From Nocardia flavorosea NBRC 108225 (lineage in GTDB: Bacteria > Actinomycetota > Actinomycetes > Mycobacteriales > Mycobacteriaceae), in contig NZ_BDCG01000017.1 in the NCBI RefSeq assembly GCF_001613385.1, forward strand, positions 290,859 through 354,858: a stretch of DNA of 64,000 bases, in the 5' to 3' direction. The notes beneath the pieces are model-generated. The model was not told where the DNA came from, did no database searches, and saw only the letters and a program-made list of their open reading frames with translations. Shown here in pieces: positions 44,566 through 52,910 of this stretch; within the stretch, counting starts at the first letter, position 1, and each line of letters starts with the position of its first letter. Position numbers and translations under genes: made by a program.

Positions 44566-45399
44566 CTAGCCCTTGGACGGGCGCCGCTGCGGCTTCGGAG
44601 TGACCACACCTTCGGCCAGCCGCCGAGCGCTCACCAGGAAGGCCGTATGCCCCTGCATCCGGTGCTCGGGCCGTACCGCCAGACCCACCACGTGCCAGCC
44701 GCGCACCATCGACTCCCACGACCGCGGTTCGGTCCAGCACTGCTGTTCACGCAGCGCTTCCACGATCTTGGACAGCTGCGTCACGGTCGCGACGTAGATC
44801 ATCAGCACCCCGCCCGGTACCAAGGCCTGTGATACAGCCGGTAGGGCGTCCCACGGGGCCAGCATGTCCAGGATCACCCGATCCACCGGCTCCCCCGCGT
44901 AGTCGGCCACATCGGCGACGGTCAGCTCCCAGTTCGCGGGCCGCTCCCCGAAGAACCGTTCCACGTTCCGGACGGCATGCTCGGCGTGGTCGTCCCGGAT
45001 CTCGTAGGACACCACAGCCCCCTCGGGCCCCACCGCACGCAGCAACGAGCAGGTCAGCGCACCGGAGCCGGCACCCGCCTCGAGGACGCGGGCACCCGGG
45101 AAGATATCGCCCTCGTGCACGATCTGGGCGGCGTCCTTCGGGTAGATCACCGCCGCTCCGCGCGGCATGGACATCACATAATCGGTCAGCAGCGGGCGCA
45201 GCGCCAGGTACGGGGTGCCGTTGTTGGAGTGCGCGAGCGTGCCCTCCTCGGCGCCGATCAGTTCGTCGTGGTCGATGGCGCCACGGTGGGTGTGGAACTG
45301 CTTTCCCGGCTCCAGCAGCACCGTGTACAGCCTGCCCTTGGCATCGGTCAGCTGCACCCGGTCGCCGACGACGAATGGCCCGGTCCGTCTGGCCGTCAT
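44566..45399 (-). CDS. trmI: tRNA (adenine(58)-N1)-methyltransferase TrmI
   Basis: A 277-residue class I SAM methyltransferase making m1A58 in the T-loop of tRNA as a tetramer. The N-terminal beta domain (FVVGDRVQLTDAKGRLYTVL) is followed by the SAM motif VLEAGAGSGALTCSLL, IRDDHAEHAVRNV and VILDMLAPWDAL. ATG 45399 (MTARRTGP) matches the family; upstream frame is not homologous. Corresponds to Rv2118c, with the RecB-like gene divergent. Confidence 0.93.
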   Translation of the reverse strand: MTARRTGPFVVGDRVQLTDAKGRLYTVLLEPGKQFHTHRGAIDHDELIGAEEGTLAHSNNGTPYLALRPLLTDYVMSMPRGAAVIYPKDAAQIVHEGDIFPGARVLEAGAGSGALTCSLLRAVGPEGAVVSYEIRDDHAEHAVRNVERFFGERPANWELTVADVADYAGEPVDRVILDMLAPWDALPAVSQALVPGGVLMIYVATVTQLSKIVEALREQQCWTEPRSWESMVRGWHVVGLAVRPEHRMQGHTAFLVSARRLAEGVVTPKPQRRPSKG

Positions 45400-45472
45400 G
45401 AATCTCCGTTCCCGCGATGTCCGCGTTTTCGCGCGCGGCACCGTGTCGGTGCCGACGGATAGCCTGCCAGGT

Positions 45473-46369
45473 ATGTCAGCGCCTCCGAGCACACCCCCGG
45501 CGAGTCCCGATCCCGAGGCACCGCCCCGGTCCGCCCGGCCCGCGCTGTCGCCCTCGCGCGCAGCCGATTTCAAACAATGCCCGCTCAAGTATCGTCTGCG
45601 GGCCATCGACCGGATCCCCGAACCTCCCACCCGGCAGGCGGTCCGCGGAACCGTGGTGCACGCGGTACTCGAGGATCTGTACGCCCTACCGGCCGCCGAA
45701 CGCGAACCCGAGCGGGCGGCGGCACTGGCCGGTCCCGCGTGGGAGCGTGTGATCGCGGCGGAGCCGGAAGCGGCGCGGGTCGTCGCCGGCGAAAGGGAGC
45801 TCGAGACATTCCTCGGCGAGGTCCGCGCGTTGGTGCGTGGCTACTACCGCCTGGAGGATCCGCGTCGCTTCGAACCCGAATCCTGTGAGACCCGGCTCGA
45901 GGTCGAGCTCGCCGACGGTGCCCCGTTACGCGGCTTCGTCGACCGGATCGATGTGGCGCCCACCGGGGAGCTGCGGGTGGTGGATTACAAGACCGGCCGG
46001 GTTCCGGGTCCGAATCAGGAGACACGGGCCCTGTTCCAGCTCAAGTTCTACGGCCTGATGTTGCTCCGTCTACGTGGTGTGGTCCCGGCGCAGTTGCGCC
46101 TGGTGTATCTCGCCGGCGCGCAGTTGCTCACCTACGCGCCGGAGGAAGCCGAACTCCTCCGCTTCGAACGCACCCTCATGGCCCTGTGGGAAGCAGTGTC
46201 CACGGCCGCCGAGACCGGAGATTTTCCGCCGAATCCGGGTTGGCTGTGTGATTACTGCGCTTACAAAAAACTCTGTCCCGCCTTCGACGGAACCCCGCCG
46301 CCGTATCCCGGCAGGTCCGCCGACGGCGGATCCGCCGCCGAGACCTTCGCCGAATCGGTATCGGACTGA
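45473..46369 (+). CDS. RecB-family (PD-(D/E)XK) exonuclease with a 4-Cys Fe-S cluster motif
   Basis: A 298-residue nuclease-domain protein. The catalytic core reads FVDRIDVAPTGELRVVDYKTGR (Asp and DYK). One cysteine in FKQCPLKYRLRAI and three in WLCDYCAYKKLCPAF match the AddB/Cas4-like iron-sulfur staple. It lacks helicase domains. Likely a DNA end-processing or repair exonuclease; it matches Rv2119 by position. ATG 45473 (MSAPPST). Residues 1-25 are proline-rich. Confidence 0.85.
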   Translation: MSAPPSTPPASPDPEAPPRSARPALSPSRAADFKQCPLKYRLRAIDRIPEPPTRQAVRGTVVHAVLEDLYALPAAEREPERAAALAGPAWERVIAAEPEAARVVAGERELETFLGEVRALVRGYYRLEDPRRFEPESCETRLEVELADGAPLRGFVDRIDVAPTGELRVVDYKTGRVPGPNQETRALFQLKFYGLMLLRLRGVVPAQLRLVYLAGAQLLTYAPEEAELLRFERTLMALWEAVSTAAETGDFPPNPGWLCDYCAYKKLCPAFDGTPPPYPGRSADGGSAAETFAESVSD

Positions 46370-46695
46370 GTCCTTTCGGTGCCGCCGCGGCCTGTCCCGA
46401 GAAGAGCGCCACGCCGGTCGGCACCGCGTTCAGGGAGGCATCCGAAGACATGCCACACCGACATGGCCGACGGCTGCCGCTGGCGGGTCGCGACACCGGC
46501 GTCGCGTGGCCACACCCGTCATCACTGCCTTACGCGCCCAGCGGTGCCGTCGAGTTCAGCGAGGCCCGGAAAAGGTTTCGGCCCGTCCCTGCTGTCAGTG
46601 CTCGATGCGATGCGCCGCAGGCGCGAGTGTCTCGTGCTGACAGCAGGGACCCCAGCGGGCCGAAACCCCGCGCCGCCGGAGGCGGCGCCGAAAAC
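46370..46695. other. Convergent intergenic region carrying repeat copy B
   Basis: No gene. The left part (46370-46540) contains only short shadow frames. The right part (46547-46688) is the second well-preserved copy of the dispersed palindromic repeat, ending immediately after the hisG stop. Confidence 0.4.
46547..46688 (-). repeat. Dispersed palindromic repeat, copy B (opposite orientation)
   Basis: Same order of parts as copy A at 28011-28145, but on the minus strand. The 94-base core is at 46574-46667 with outer arms GGTTTCGGCCC/GGGCCGAAACC and inner stem GTCCCTGCTGTCAG/CTGACAGCAGGGAC; the loop hairpin reads GCGCC-tgc-GGCGC on the minus strand; the GC hairpin GCGCCGCC-gga-GGCGGCGC is at 46670-46688; the flank CGAGTTCAGCGAGGCCC is at 46550-46566. 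Three stems differ from copy A by compensatory changes. Confidence 0.8.
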
Positions 46696-47547
46696 TCAGA
46701 AGGCGCGGCAGGACCGGATATCGGTGGCGAGGATGGCGCGGGCGCCGAGATCGGCCAGCCGGTCCATCAGTTCGTTGCCCTGTTTGCGGGGTACCAGGGC
46801 GCGGACCGCCACCCAGCCCTCGTCGGCCAAGGGCGCCACGGTGGGCGATTCCAGGCCGGGAGTGATCTGCGCGGCGCGTTCGAGCAGCCCCTTCGGGCAG
46901 TCGTAGTCCAGCATCAGATACTGCTGGGCGAACACCACACCCTTGACCCGGGCAATCAACTGGTTACGCGCCCGGTCGTCCCGATCGGCTTCGGCCTGCT
47001 CGATGAGCACCGCTTCGGAATCACACAGCGACTCCCCGAATGCCACCAGATTGTGCTGGCGCAGGGTCCGCCCGGAACCCACCACATCCGCGATGGCATC
47101 GGCGACGCCGAGCTGGATCGAGATCTCGACCGCACCATCGAGCCGGATCACCTCCGCCTCGATCCCGCGGCGAGCCAGATCGGCCAGCACCAGGTTCGGA
47201 TAGGAGGTGGCGATGCGCTTGTCCTGCAGATCCTGCACCGTCCAGTCGCGTCCCTGCGGGGCGGCATAGCGGAAGGTGGAGCCGCCGAATCCGAGCGAGA
47301 GACGTTCGGATACCGGCGCACCGGAGTCCAGGGCGAGATCGCGGCCGGTGATGCCGAGATCCAGTTCTCCGGATCCGACGTAGATGGCGATGTCCTTGGG
47401 CCGCAGGAAGAAGAATTCCACCTGGTTGGCGGGGTCGAGGACGGTGAGGTCACGCGAATCGGTGCGTTTGCGGTAACCGGCCTCGGTGAGGATGGCGACG
47501 GCGGATTCGGAGAGCGCACCCTTGTTGGGTACTGCGACGCGCAGCAT
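46696..47547 (-). CDS. hisG: ATP phosphoribosyltransferase HisG (long form)
   Basis: A 283-residue first enzyme of histidine biosynthesis, joining ATP and PRPP. RVAVPNKGALSESAVAIL and ITGRDLALDSG mark the catalytic domains; the C-terminal ACT-like regulatory domain (about 210-283; APLADEGWVAVRALVP) makes it the long, histidine-inhibited form. GAAAGG precedes ATG 47547. hisE is 40 bases upstream on the same strand, forming hisE-hisG. Confidence 0.95.
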   Translation of the reverse strand: MLRVAVPNKGALSESAVAILTEAGYRKRTDSRDLTVLDPANQVEFFFLRPKDIAIYVGSGELDLGITGRDLALDSGAPVSERLSLGFGGSTFRYAAPQGRDWTVQDLQDKRIATSYPNLVLADLARRGIEAEVIRLDGAVEISIQLGVADAIADVVGSGRTLRQHNLVAFGESLCDSEAVLIEQAEADRDDRARNQLIARVKGVVFAQQYLMLDYDCPKGLLERAAQITPGLESPTVAPLADEGWVAVRALVPRKQGNELMDRLADLGARAILATDIRSCRAF

Positions 47548-47587
47548 GATGGCAGGTCCTTTCGGTTTCGGGGAACGGTCGGGGCGT

Positions 47588-47851
47588 CTACAGATGTCGG
47601 TAGACGTCCTCCAGCCGCAGCCCGCGGCCCACCATCAGGACCTGCACCCAGTACAGGAGCTGCGATATCTCCTCGGCGAGCGCCTCGTCGCCCTCGTGTT
47701 CGGCGGCCAGCCACACCTCGCCGGCCTCCTCCAGCACCTTCTTGCCCTGGGTATGGACGCCCGCGTCCAGTGCGGCGACGGTGCCCGACCCGGCGGGACG
47801 GGTGGCTGCGCGATCCTGGAGCTCGGCGAACAGGGCCTCGAAAGTCTTCAC
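47588..47851 (-). CDS. hisE: Phosphoribosyl-ATP pyrophosphatase HisE
   Basis: An 87-residue all-alpha enzyme hydrolysing PR-ATP to PR-AMP, the second histidine step, acting on the HisG product. KTFEALFAELQDRAATRP and GKKVLEEAGEVWLAAEHEGD with LAEEISQLLYWVQVLM carry the metal-binding acidic residues. GTG start at 47851. Divergent from the TetR gene. Confidence 0.93.
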   Translation of the reverse strand: MKTFEALFAELQDRAATRPAGSGTVAALDAGVHTQGKKVLEEAGEVWLAAEHEGDEALAEEISQLLYWVQVLMVGRGLRLEDVYRHL

Positions 47852-48023
47852 GGCAGGTCATTGTTTCAGACCACCCCCGCGCGGTTGTCCCCGACCGCGC
47901 ACCGCTGTGCCGTAGCACTCATCCGCCCGCCTCCGGAGCTCTCGCAACCCGCACCGGACCGCCACCGCCGGGCCGGATGCGCATCATCGGTACTGTGAGG
48001 ATCCGAGGAGGTGGTCACCGACC

Positions 48024-48674
48024 GTGGACGAGAACATGGCACAGGCCCGGCAAGAGCGCCGGCACCTGATCGTGACCGCTGCGTCCGGATTGTTCGCCGC
48101 ATGCGGCTACCGAGCGGCGAGTATGGACGAGATCGCCTGCCGGGCGGGGGTCAGCAAGCCGGTCCTGTACAACTCCTTCACCAGCAAATTGGAGCTCTAC
48201 CTGGCGGTTCTGCACGAGGCCCTGCAGGTGCTGGGTGAAACGCTCGCAGAGGCCCTCGCACCGGCCCAGGGCATGCGCTCGATCGTGTCGGCGACGGTGG
48301 CCGCGATATTCGATTTCGCCGACACTCATCCACGCAGTGCCACCTTGCTTGCGGGTGCCGCGGTGGTCGACGAACCGTCGGCGCAGCGCGTGGCCCACCG
48401 GGCCACGACGATCTGCACCGATACCCTCTTGAAGGCCCTGGCACCCTATCCGCCGGCGCAGGCCGAACGCGGCTGGCTGATCACGGCGGAGGTGGTCGCG
48501 ATCGCGCAGTCGTGTGCGCGGCACTGGGTTCTCACCGGGAAGCCGCTCCCCCGCCACGAAGCCGTCGCCACGACGGCGGGCCTGTGCTGGACCGGCCTGT
48601 CCGGCATCCAGCAGGCGCCGAGGAGCCCGGAGCCCTCCGAGACGAGTCGGCCGGCATCCGACGTGCGGATGTAG
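48024..48674 (+). CDS. TetR-family transcriptional regulator
   Basis: A 216-residue regulator. The HTH spans about 14-60 (GYRAASMDEIACRAGVSKPVLYNSFTSKLELYL); the rest is a helical ligand-binding domain. GAGGAGG lies 12 bases before GTG 48024, the only in-frame start here. It converges on the carnitine acyltransferase operon across a strong terminator, so co-regulation is possible but not shown. The last 20 residues are disordered. Confidence 0.85.
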   Translation: MDENMAQARQERRHLIVTAASGLFAACGYRAASMDEIACRAGVSKPVLYNSFTSKLELYLAVLHEALQVLGETLAEALAPAQGMRSIVSATVAAIFDFADTHPRSATLLAGAAVVDEPSAQRVAHRATTICTDTLLKALAPYPPAQAERGWLITAEVVAIAQSCARHWVLTGKPLPRHEAVATTAGLCWTGLSGIQQAPRSPEPSETSRPASDVRM

Positions 48675-48681
48675 CGACTGG

Positions 48682-48713
48682 AGACCCCGGACGGCAGGAA
48701 CCGTCCGGGGTCT
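48682..48713. terminator. Perfect 13-base-stem bidirectional terminator
   Basis: AGACCCCGGACGG (48682-48694) and CCGTCCGGGGTCT (48701-48713) pair fully around a CAGGAA loop. It sits between convergent genes, 8 bases after the TetR stop and 12 before the end of the acyltransferase gene. Confidence 0.8.
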
Positions 48714-48724
48714 GCGTGGGCGCT

Positions 48725-50539
48725 CTACTGCTCGGCGAGCAACTCCTCCAGTTCGGCGACCGCGGTGCGGAGGTGGCCCGCGAAGGCGTGCATTTCGCCG
48801 GCCACCGCGGCCGGTGTGGCCAGGTAGAGGTTCCACCGGTCCGGCAGCAGGACGTAGGCTATACCGATGCATTTCGGGCTGGTGGAGCCGAAACCGAAGT
48901 ACCGGATGTTCACCGACGGCGCCGAACTGGTGCTGAGGTAATCGTCGCGCATGATCGTCCAGCCGGGGCTGCTGTACAGCGGGATCGGATCGGTGACGCC
49001 CAATTCGGCACCGCTGCGCCGTTGGATCCATTCGAGTTCCCACAGATGCTGTTCCGGTGCTTCACCGGACTGGCACTGTTTGGCCCGGGCCACATGAGCG
49101 CCGGCCGCGGCGCGGGCCGCGGCGAGTTTCGCGGCGGTATCGGCGGCGGGATCCTGCATGGTGTCGACGAAGTCGATCATCTCCGGGGTGATCACCCGCA
49201 TGGCCTCGGTCCGGCCGTTGCGGTACTGCCGGGTCGCGATCGACTCATAGGTGGCTCCGGTGAGACCTTTGCTGCGACGGTGGGCGAGCTGGTAGCTCAG
49301 CTGGGCGAAGGCGTCGGGCGAGATGCCGAGCTGTTTGGCGCGGGTCGTACCGAAATCGTCGAAGGACACCGTGGTGGTGGCATTATCGGCGGCGTACCGG
49401 GCGAAGGCCGCACCCGCGGCCGTCACCGCGGCGCGCTGTTCGTCGGTCAGCCGGAATTCGATCTGTTCGACCGGCGGCAGCCCTTGGCTCCGCGCCCCGG
49501 ACCGTTCGGTATGCCCGGTCACCGGGGTTTCCAGCAGGGCGTCGACGAAGGACAGCACCGTTGTACCGTCCAGCCCGCAGTGTTCGATATTGATCCCGGC
49601 CTGGCCGTCGGCGAATACGATGAACGACACCGATTTGTCGAACCAGCGGTTGGCGCTGTCACCGTGCAGGAGGGTGTCACTGGCGTGCAGTTCGTCGCGG
49701 GGCGCGAAATCCTCGAGGCAGACGCAGAACAGGGCGGTTTCGATCGTATCGAGCGCGGCCGCGTTGTGCGGATCGGTGAGCAGTTCGGCGCGGGCGCGCG
49801 CCCAGTCGGCCCGGGCCGCGGTGGTCAGATGTCCCACCGAGGTTCCGGCGGGCGCGGGTTCGGTCGCGGATTTGAGGATGGCGCACAGACCGCCGAGCAG
49901 ATCCTCGTGGGCGTACGGGTCACCGTCGGCGCCGAGCACATCCATCCGGAACATGTTGCCGCGGTGCAGTACCAGAATGTGGCGGGCGTCGGACGGCCCC
50001 GGCCACTCCGCGGTGTAGGGCACGCGCACGGTGTCCTGTTCGGCGCCGGGGATCCGGGTTTCGGAGAACAGGTATTTGTTCTGCCACATCGACAACCGCT
50101 GCCCGCGCTGGGTGACCGGCGGGATTTCTTCCCGGTCCAGGGCCAGTTTGTAGTCGACAGCCGCCGCGACCAGGGCCGCGGCGCGGTCGGCCTGGCCCGC
50201 CGCGGTGGAAGCGGCCAGCGCGGTATCGTCGCGGAACAGGAAGAAGAAGTTGGCGTTGAGCGCGATCCGGTCGCGCCGCCCCAGGTAGCGGGACGGCCAG
50301 AACCGGTCCAGCCAGCTGCCGACGCCGGGGGTCTGGTCGTACTCACACAGGGCCGCGTGCAGGGTCCGGCCGGCGCCGTCCGGCCGCAGCAGATCGGCGA
50401 CGGCTTCCTCGGTCGCTGCCAGTTCCTCGGCGGTCAGCAGGGGTGTACACCACTGCACGAAGCGGGCGCAGCTGTCCTCCAGGGTGGGCAGCGGGACCCT
50501 GGGCAGTTGGTCTTCGGCGGCAAAGGTGCGTTCGGTCAA
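48725..50539 (-). CDS. Carnitine/choline O-acyltransferase family enzyme
   Basis: A 604-residue full-length member of the carnitine/choline acyltransferase family, rare in bacteria. LPRVPLPTLEDSCARFVQW opens the protein; KYLFSETRIPGAEQDTV, RHILVLHRGNMFRMDVL and NIRYFGFGSTSPKCIGIAYV align with family blocks. The catalytic His320 is in INIEHCGLDGTTV and a TSS variant of the STS motif precedes the GFG segment. It should move an acyl group between CoA and a hydroxyl on a small, probably cationic, acceptor. TTG 50539 is taken as start because GGAGAG lies 5 bases upstream. Third gene of an operon with a methyltransferase and an oxygenase. Confidence 0.88.
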   Translation of the reverse strand: MTERTFAAEDQLPRVPLPTLEDSCARFVQWCTPLLTAEELAATEEAVADLLRPDGAGRTLHAALCEYDQTPGVGSWLDRFWPSRYLGRRDRIALNANFFFLFRDDTALAASTAAGQADRAAALVAAAVDYKLALDREEIPPVTQRGQRLSMWQNKYLFSETRIPGAEQDTVRVPYTAEWPGPSDARHILVLHRGNMFRMDVLGADGDPYAHEDLLGGLCAILKSATEPAPAGTSVGHLTTAARADWARARAELLTDPHNAAALDTIETALFCVCLEDFAPRDELHASDTLLHGDSANRWFDKSVSFIVFADGQAGINIEHCGLDGTTVLSFVDALLETPVTGHTERSGARSQGLPPVEQIEFRLTDEQRAAVTAAGAAFARYAADNATTTVSFDDFGTTRAKQLGISPDAFAQLSYQLAHRRSKGLTGATYESIATRQYRNGRTEAMRVITPEMIDFVDTMQDPAADTAAKLAAARAAAGAHVARAKQCQSGEAPEQHLWELEWIQRRSGAELGVTDPIPLYSSPGWTIMRDDYLSTSSAPSVNIRYFGFGSTSPKCIGIAYVLLPDRWNLYLATPAAVAGEMHAFAGHLRTAVAELEELLAEQ

Positions 50540-50609
50540 GTCGTCTCTCCGGTTCGGTTCGGTGCTGCTCGACGGTCGGGCTGATCCCGGGTCACACGGC
50601 TTCGGTGTA

Positions 50610-51464
50610 CTACGAAACCGGCCGGGACACATAGAGATTGGCATACAGCCGACCTTCGGACTCCAGGCCGGTGGGATCGATGCCGTTGGTGGTGAGCGTG
50701 TCCAGTACCTGCTCGCGTTCGGTATCGGAGGCGAATCGGCGCTGGGCGAACTCGCCCGGCATCCGCCGGGTGCGATATCCGAGGGCGTCCAGTTCCGCCT
50801 CGATCGGACCGAAACCGTACATGCGCAAGACGAAGTGTGCCATCCAGGGGCGGCGATCCGGGTCGGCGGTCGCTATCCGGACGAGTGTCTTCTCGGTGAC
50901 ATAGCCGATACAGCCGGTGGAGACCACCAGATCGGCCGTGGCGAGGATCGCGCGTTGTTCGTCGGTGGGGTCGGCGGCCTCGAGGTCGGCGTGCACGACG
51001 CCGTCCAGCAGCCCGGCCGCCCGGGCGTAGTCCAGGGCCGGTGCGGAAGCATCCATTCCGATGAACCGGACACCGGGCAGGGCGGTGGCATCGCGGACCC
51101 GGTCACGATCGCGGGCGATCAGATCACCGGTGCCGAGCACGGACTCGGTGTAGGATCCGGCCAGCTCGGCGAGGCTCAGATCCAGACGGAGCAGTGCGGC
51201 GTTCACACCGTAGGAACATCCGATGTCCAGCACCGTAGGGGCAGTGCCCGCCACTTCCTGACACTCCGTTATCTGCTCACGCAGATACGGTTTCGCCAGT
51301 TCCGGTATCCGATAGCCCAGTTCGGACATGCGTGCGTAGTAGTCGCGGGGGTCGGGCCTCGAGTAGATATCGTCGAAGGATGCTTTCCCGGTGGTGTGCA
51401 ACGGCACTGGCACGTTGTGTTCCTCTCGGTAGGGCGGTACCCACTCGATCGGGTCCCTGATCAA
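50610..51464 (-). CDS. Class I SAM-dependent methyltransferase
   Basis: A 284-residue Rossmann-fold methyltransferase. Motif I is VLDIGCSYGVNAALL (78-92); the SFDDIYSRPDPRDYYARM N-terminal block and the STGCIGYVTEKTLVRI segment are distinctive. Substrate unknown, but the small-molecule context suggests N- or O-methylation of an amino-acid-like compound. Its start (ATG 51464) overlaps the oxygenase stop by 4 bases (ATGA); the acyltransferase follows after 70 bases. First-gene coupling implies a common pathway. Confidence 0.85.
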   Translation of the reverse strand: MIRDPIEWVPPYREEHNVPVPLHTTGKASFDDIYSRPDPRDYYARMSELGYRIPELAKPYLREQITECQEVAGTAPTVLDIGCSYGVNAALLRLDLSLAELAGSYTESVLGTGDLIARDRDRVRDATALPGVRFIGMDASAPALDYARAAGLLDGVVHADLEAADPTDEQRAILATADLVVSTGCIGYVTEKTLVRIATADPDRRPWMAHFVLRMYGFGPIEAELDALGYRTRRMPGEFAQRRFASDTEREQVLDTLTTNGIDPTGLESEGRLYANLYVSRPVS

Positions 51465-52321
51465 TCCAGCAGCCGATCACCACGGACGGCGTCGGCCGCC
51501 GCGTGATGATCCGGCAGTACCCGCCCGAAGAGCTGGCGGGTACGTTCCACGGTGCCGATGACACCGGGACGGTCACTGTAGGCGAAGATCGCCGTATGCC
51601 GAGGGGTCGCGCCCTGCACCGGTGACACCCGGTGCAGTGAGAACCTTCCCTGGAAAAGCTGCAGGTCACCGGGACGCAGCTCCAGGCGCCGGACGAGTCC
51701 GGCGCCGCTGCCGGTGAGCACGGCGTGCACATCCCCGAGGTTCTCGGTATGCGGGGAGCGGATATTCGGGCAGTACTCGAACACACCCCCGGACTCCGGT
51801 GCCGCCGTGAGCATGCTGACGGTGAACTCGTTGGTGTCGAAATGCCAGGGATGCGAATTGCCCGGTGCCACCACGTTCAGGACGAGACCGGCCAGCGGGT
51901 CGGCGAATTCGTGCAGCTGTGGCCGGCCGAAGCAGGCGGCGAGGAACCGCTGGAATTCGGTGCCGAGGTACAGCTGATGGATCAGCGCGGCGGCCGGGAT
52001 CCGGTCGCGTGGGGCGAAGGCGTTACCGCGTTCGAAGATGATCCGGCCCGGATGGTCCGCGGGCAGTTCGGCGTCGAGCGGAATGTTGTAGGCGTTCACC
52101 CGTTCGGTGCGGTAGTAGGCGTGCGGAGCCATCTGCTCCCCTTGTTCCGCCAGCAGCGCGTGCAGCTCCGGCCGGATGAACTCGCGCAGGACGGTGCAGC
52201 CGTCCTCCGCGAGATCGGCGCGCGCGGCCGCGACGGCGGTATGCCAGCCGGGCGTATCGGGCTCCGCGAGCGGGTAGCGGGAAGTATCGACGATTTCGTC
52301 CAAGGTCACCGTGGCGGCCAT
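51461..52321 (-). CDS. HalD/BesD-like Fe(II)/2-oxoglutarate oxygenase (predicted hydroxylase)
   Basis: A 286-residue double-stranded beta-helix oxygenase. Metal-binding HxD is H160-F-D162 in SHPWHFDTNEF, the distal His is H230 (SLHRVSP), and an Arg in the following block (R241 or R251) would bind 2-oxoglutarate. Related HalD/BesD amino-acid halogenases have Gly in place of the Asp; its presence here indicates hydroxylation. Free amino acids are typical substrates of the family. First gene of the operon, with about 590 bases upstream likely holding the promoter. Confidence 0.8.
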   Translation of the reverse strand: MAATVTLDEIVDTSRYPLAEPDTPGWHTAVAAARADLAEDGCTVLREFIRPELHALLAEQGEQMAPHAYYRTERVNAYNIPLDAELPADHPGRIIFERGNAFAPRDRIPAAALIHQLYLGTEFQRFLAACFGRPQLHEFADPLAGLVLNVVAPGNSHPWHFDTNEFTVSMLTAAPESGGVFEYCPNIRSPHTENLGDVHAVLTGSGAGLVRRLELRPGDLQLFQGRFSLHRVSPVQGATPRHTAIFAYSDRPGVIGTVERTRQLFGRVLPDHHAAADAVRGDRLLD

Positions 52322-52910
52322 AGCGATATTGTTGCCGCCGGACGACCGACACGCCCGGCGAATCCACGAGATGCCTGGTGAGACCGGTCACGGACCATCC
52401 GGTTTTGTTGATCCGCAATACCATTCGCAGCGCAACGTTGTCGCTTCGCACCGTTTACCGGCGCACCCGGTTGGACACTGCGCTTTCGACGCCTGGCCTT
52501 GCCCGGTTCGGCGGATGGTCACCGAGGAGAAGCACGAGCCAGAGTACCGTGCCGCGCCGCCACTGTTTTCCGCCCGCCTGCCGGTGCCACCGAGGCTCGC
52601 GGTGCGTGCCGATTGTCCCGGCCGCAAGCGTCGAACCGAGCGAGCGCATCCCGGCCACCGGGCCGAGCGCGGAACCCAGCCCTGCCGGAACAGGTTTCCC
52701 CCCGGTCACCGCTTCCACGGTGGTGCCGACATCATCCGAACACGCACCGTTCACCGGGCAGATCCTCACCGGGCTCCCGCTGGCGTGCCCCCCGATTCGG
52801 CAATGCTCGACAGGGGCCGGGGTCGAGGCCAGCGGCTCCCACATCGATCGCAACGCTTCAACGGAGCAACACATCGACTGCCCTCGTTCACAGGTAATCC
52901 GGATACGGGG
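52322..52910. other. 589-base intergenic region upstream of the oxygenase operon
   Basis: No gene is supported. A minus-strand frame (52455-52874, MCCSVEALRSMWEPL) and a plus-strand frame overlap here, but neither has a ribosome site or known motif. The 140 bases before the oxygenase ATG are AT-richer (AACAAAACC on the minus strand) and probably contain the operon promoter. Confidence 0.35.

Noticed and set aside
48512..50584. A 690-codon plus-strand frame
   Set aside because: Antisense shadow of the carnitine acyltransferase gene, composed of Gly/Arg/Val/Gln-rich sequence.
52455..52874. A 139-codon minus-strand frame (MCCSVEALRSMWEPL)
   Set aside because: No ribosome site, no known motif, and competing frames on the other strand.
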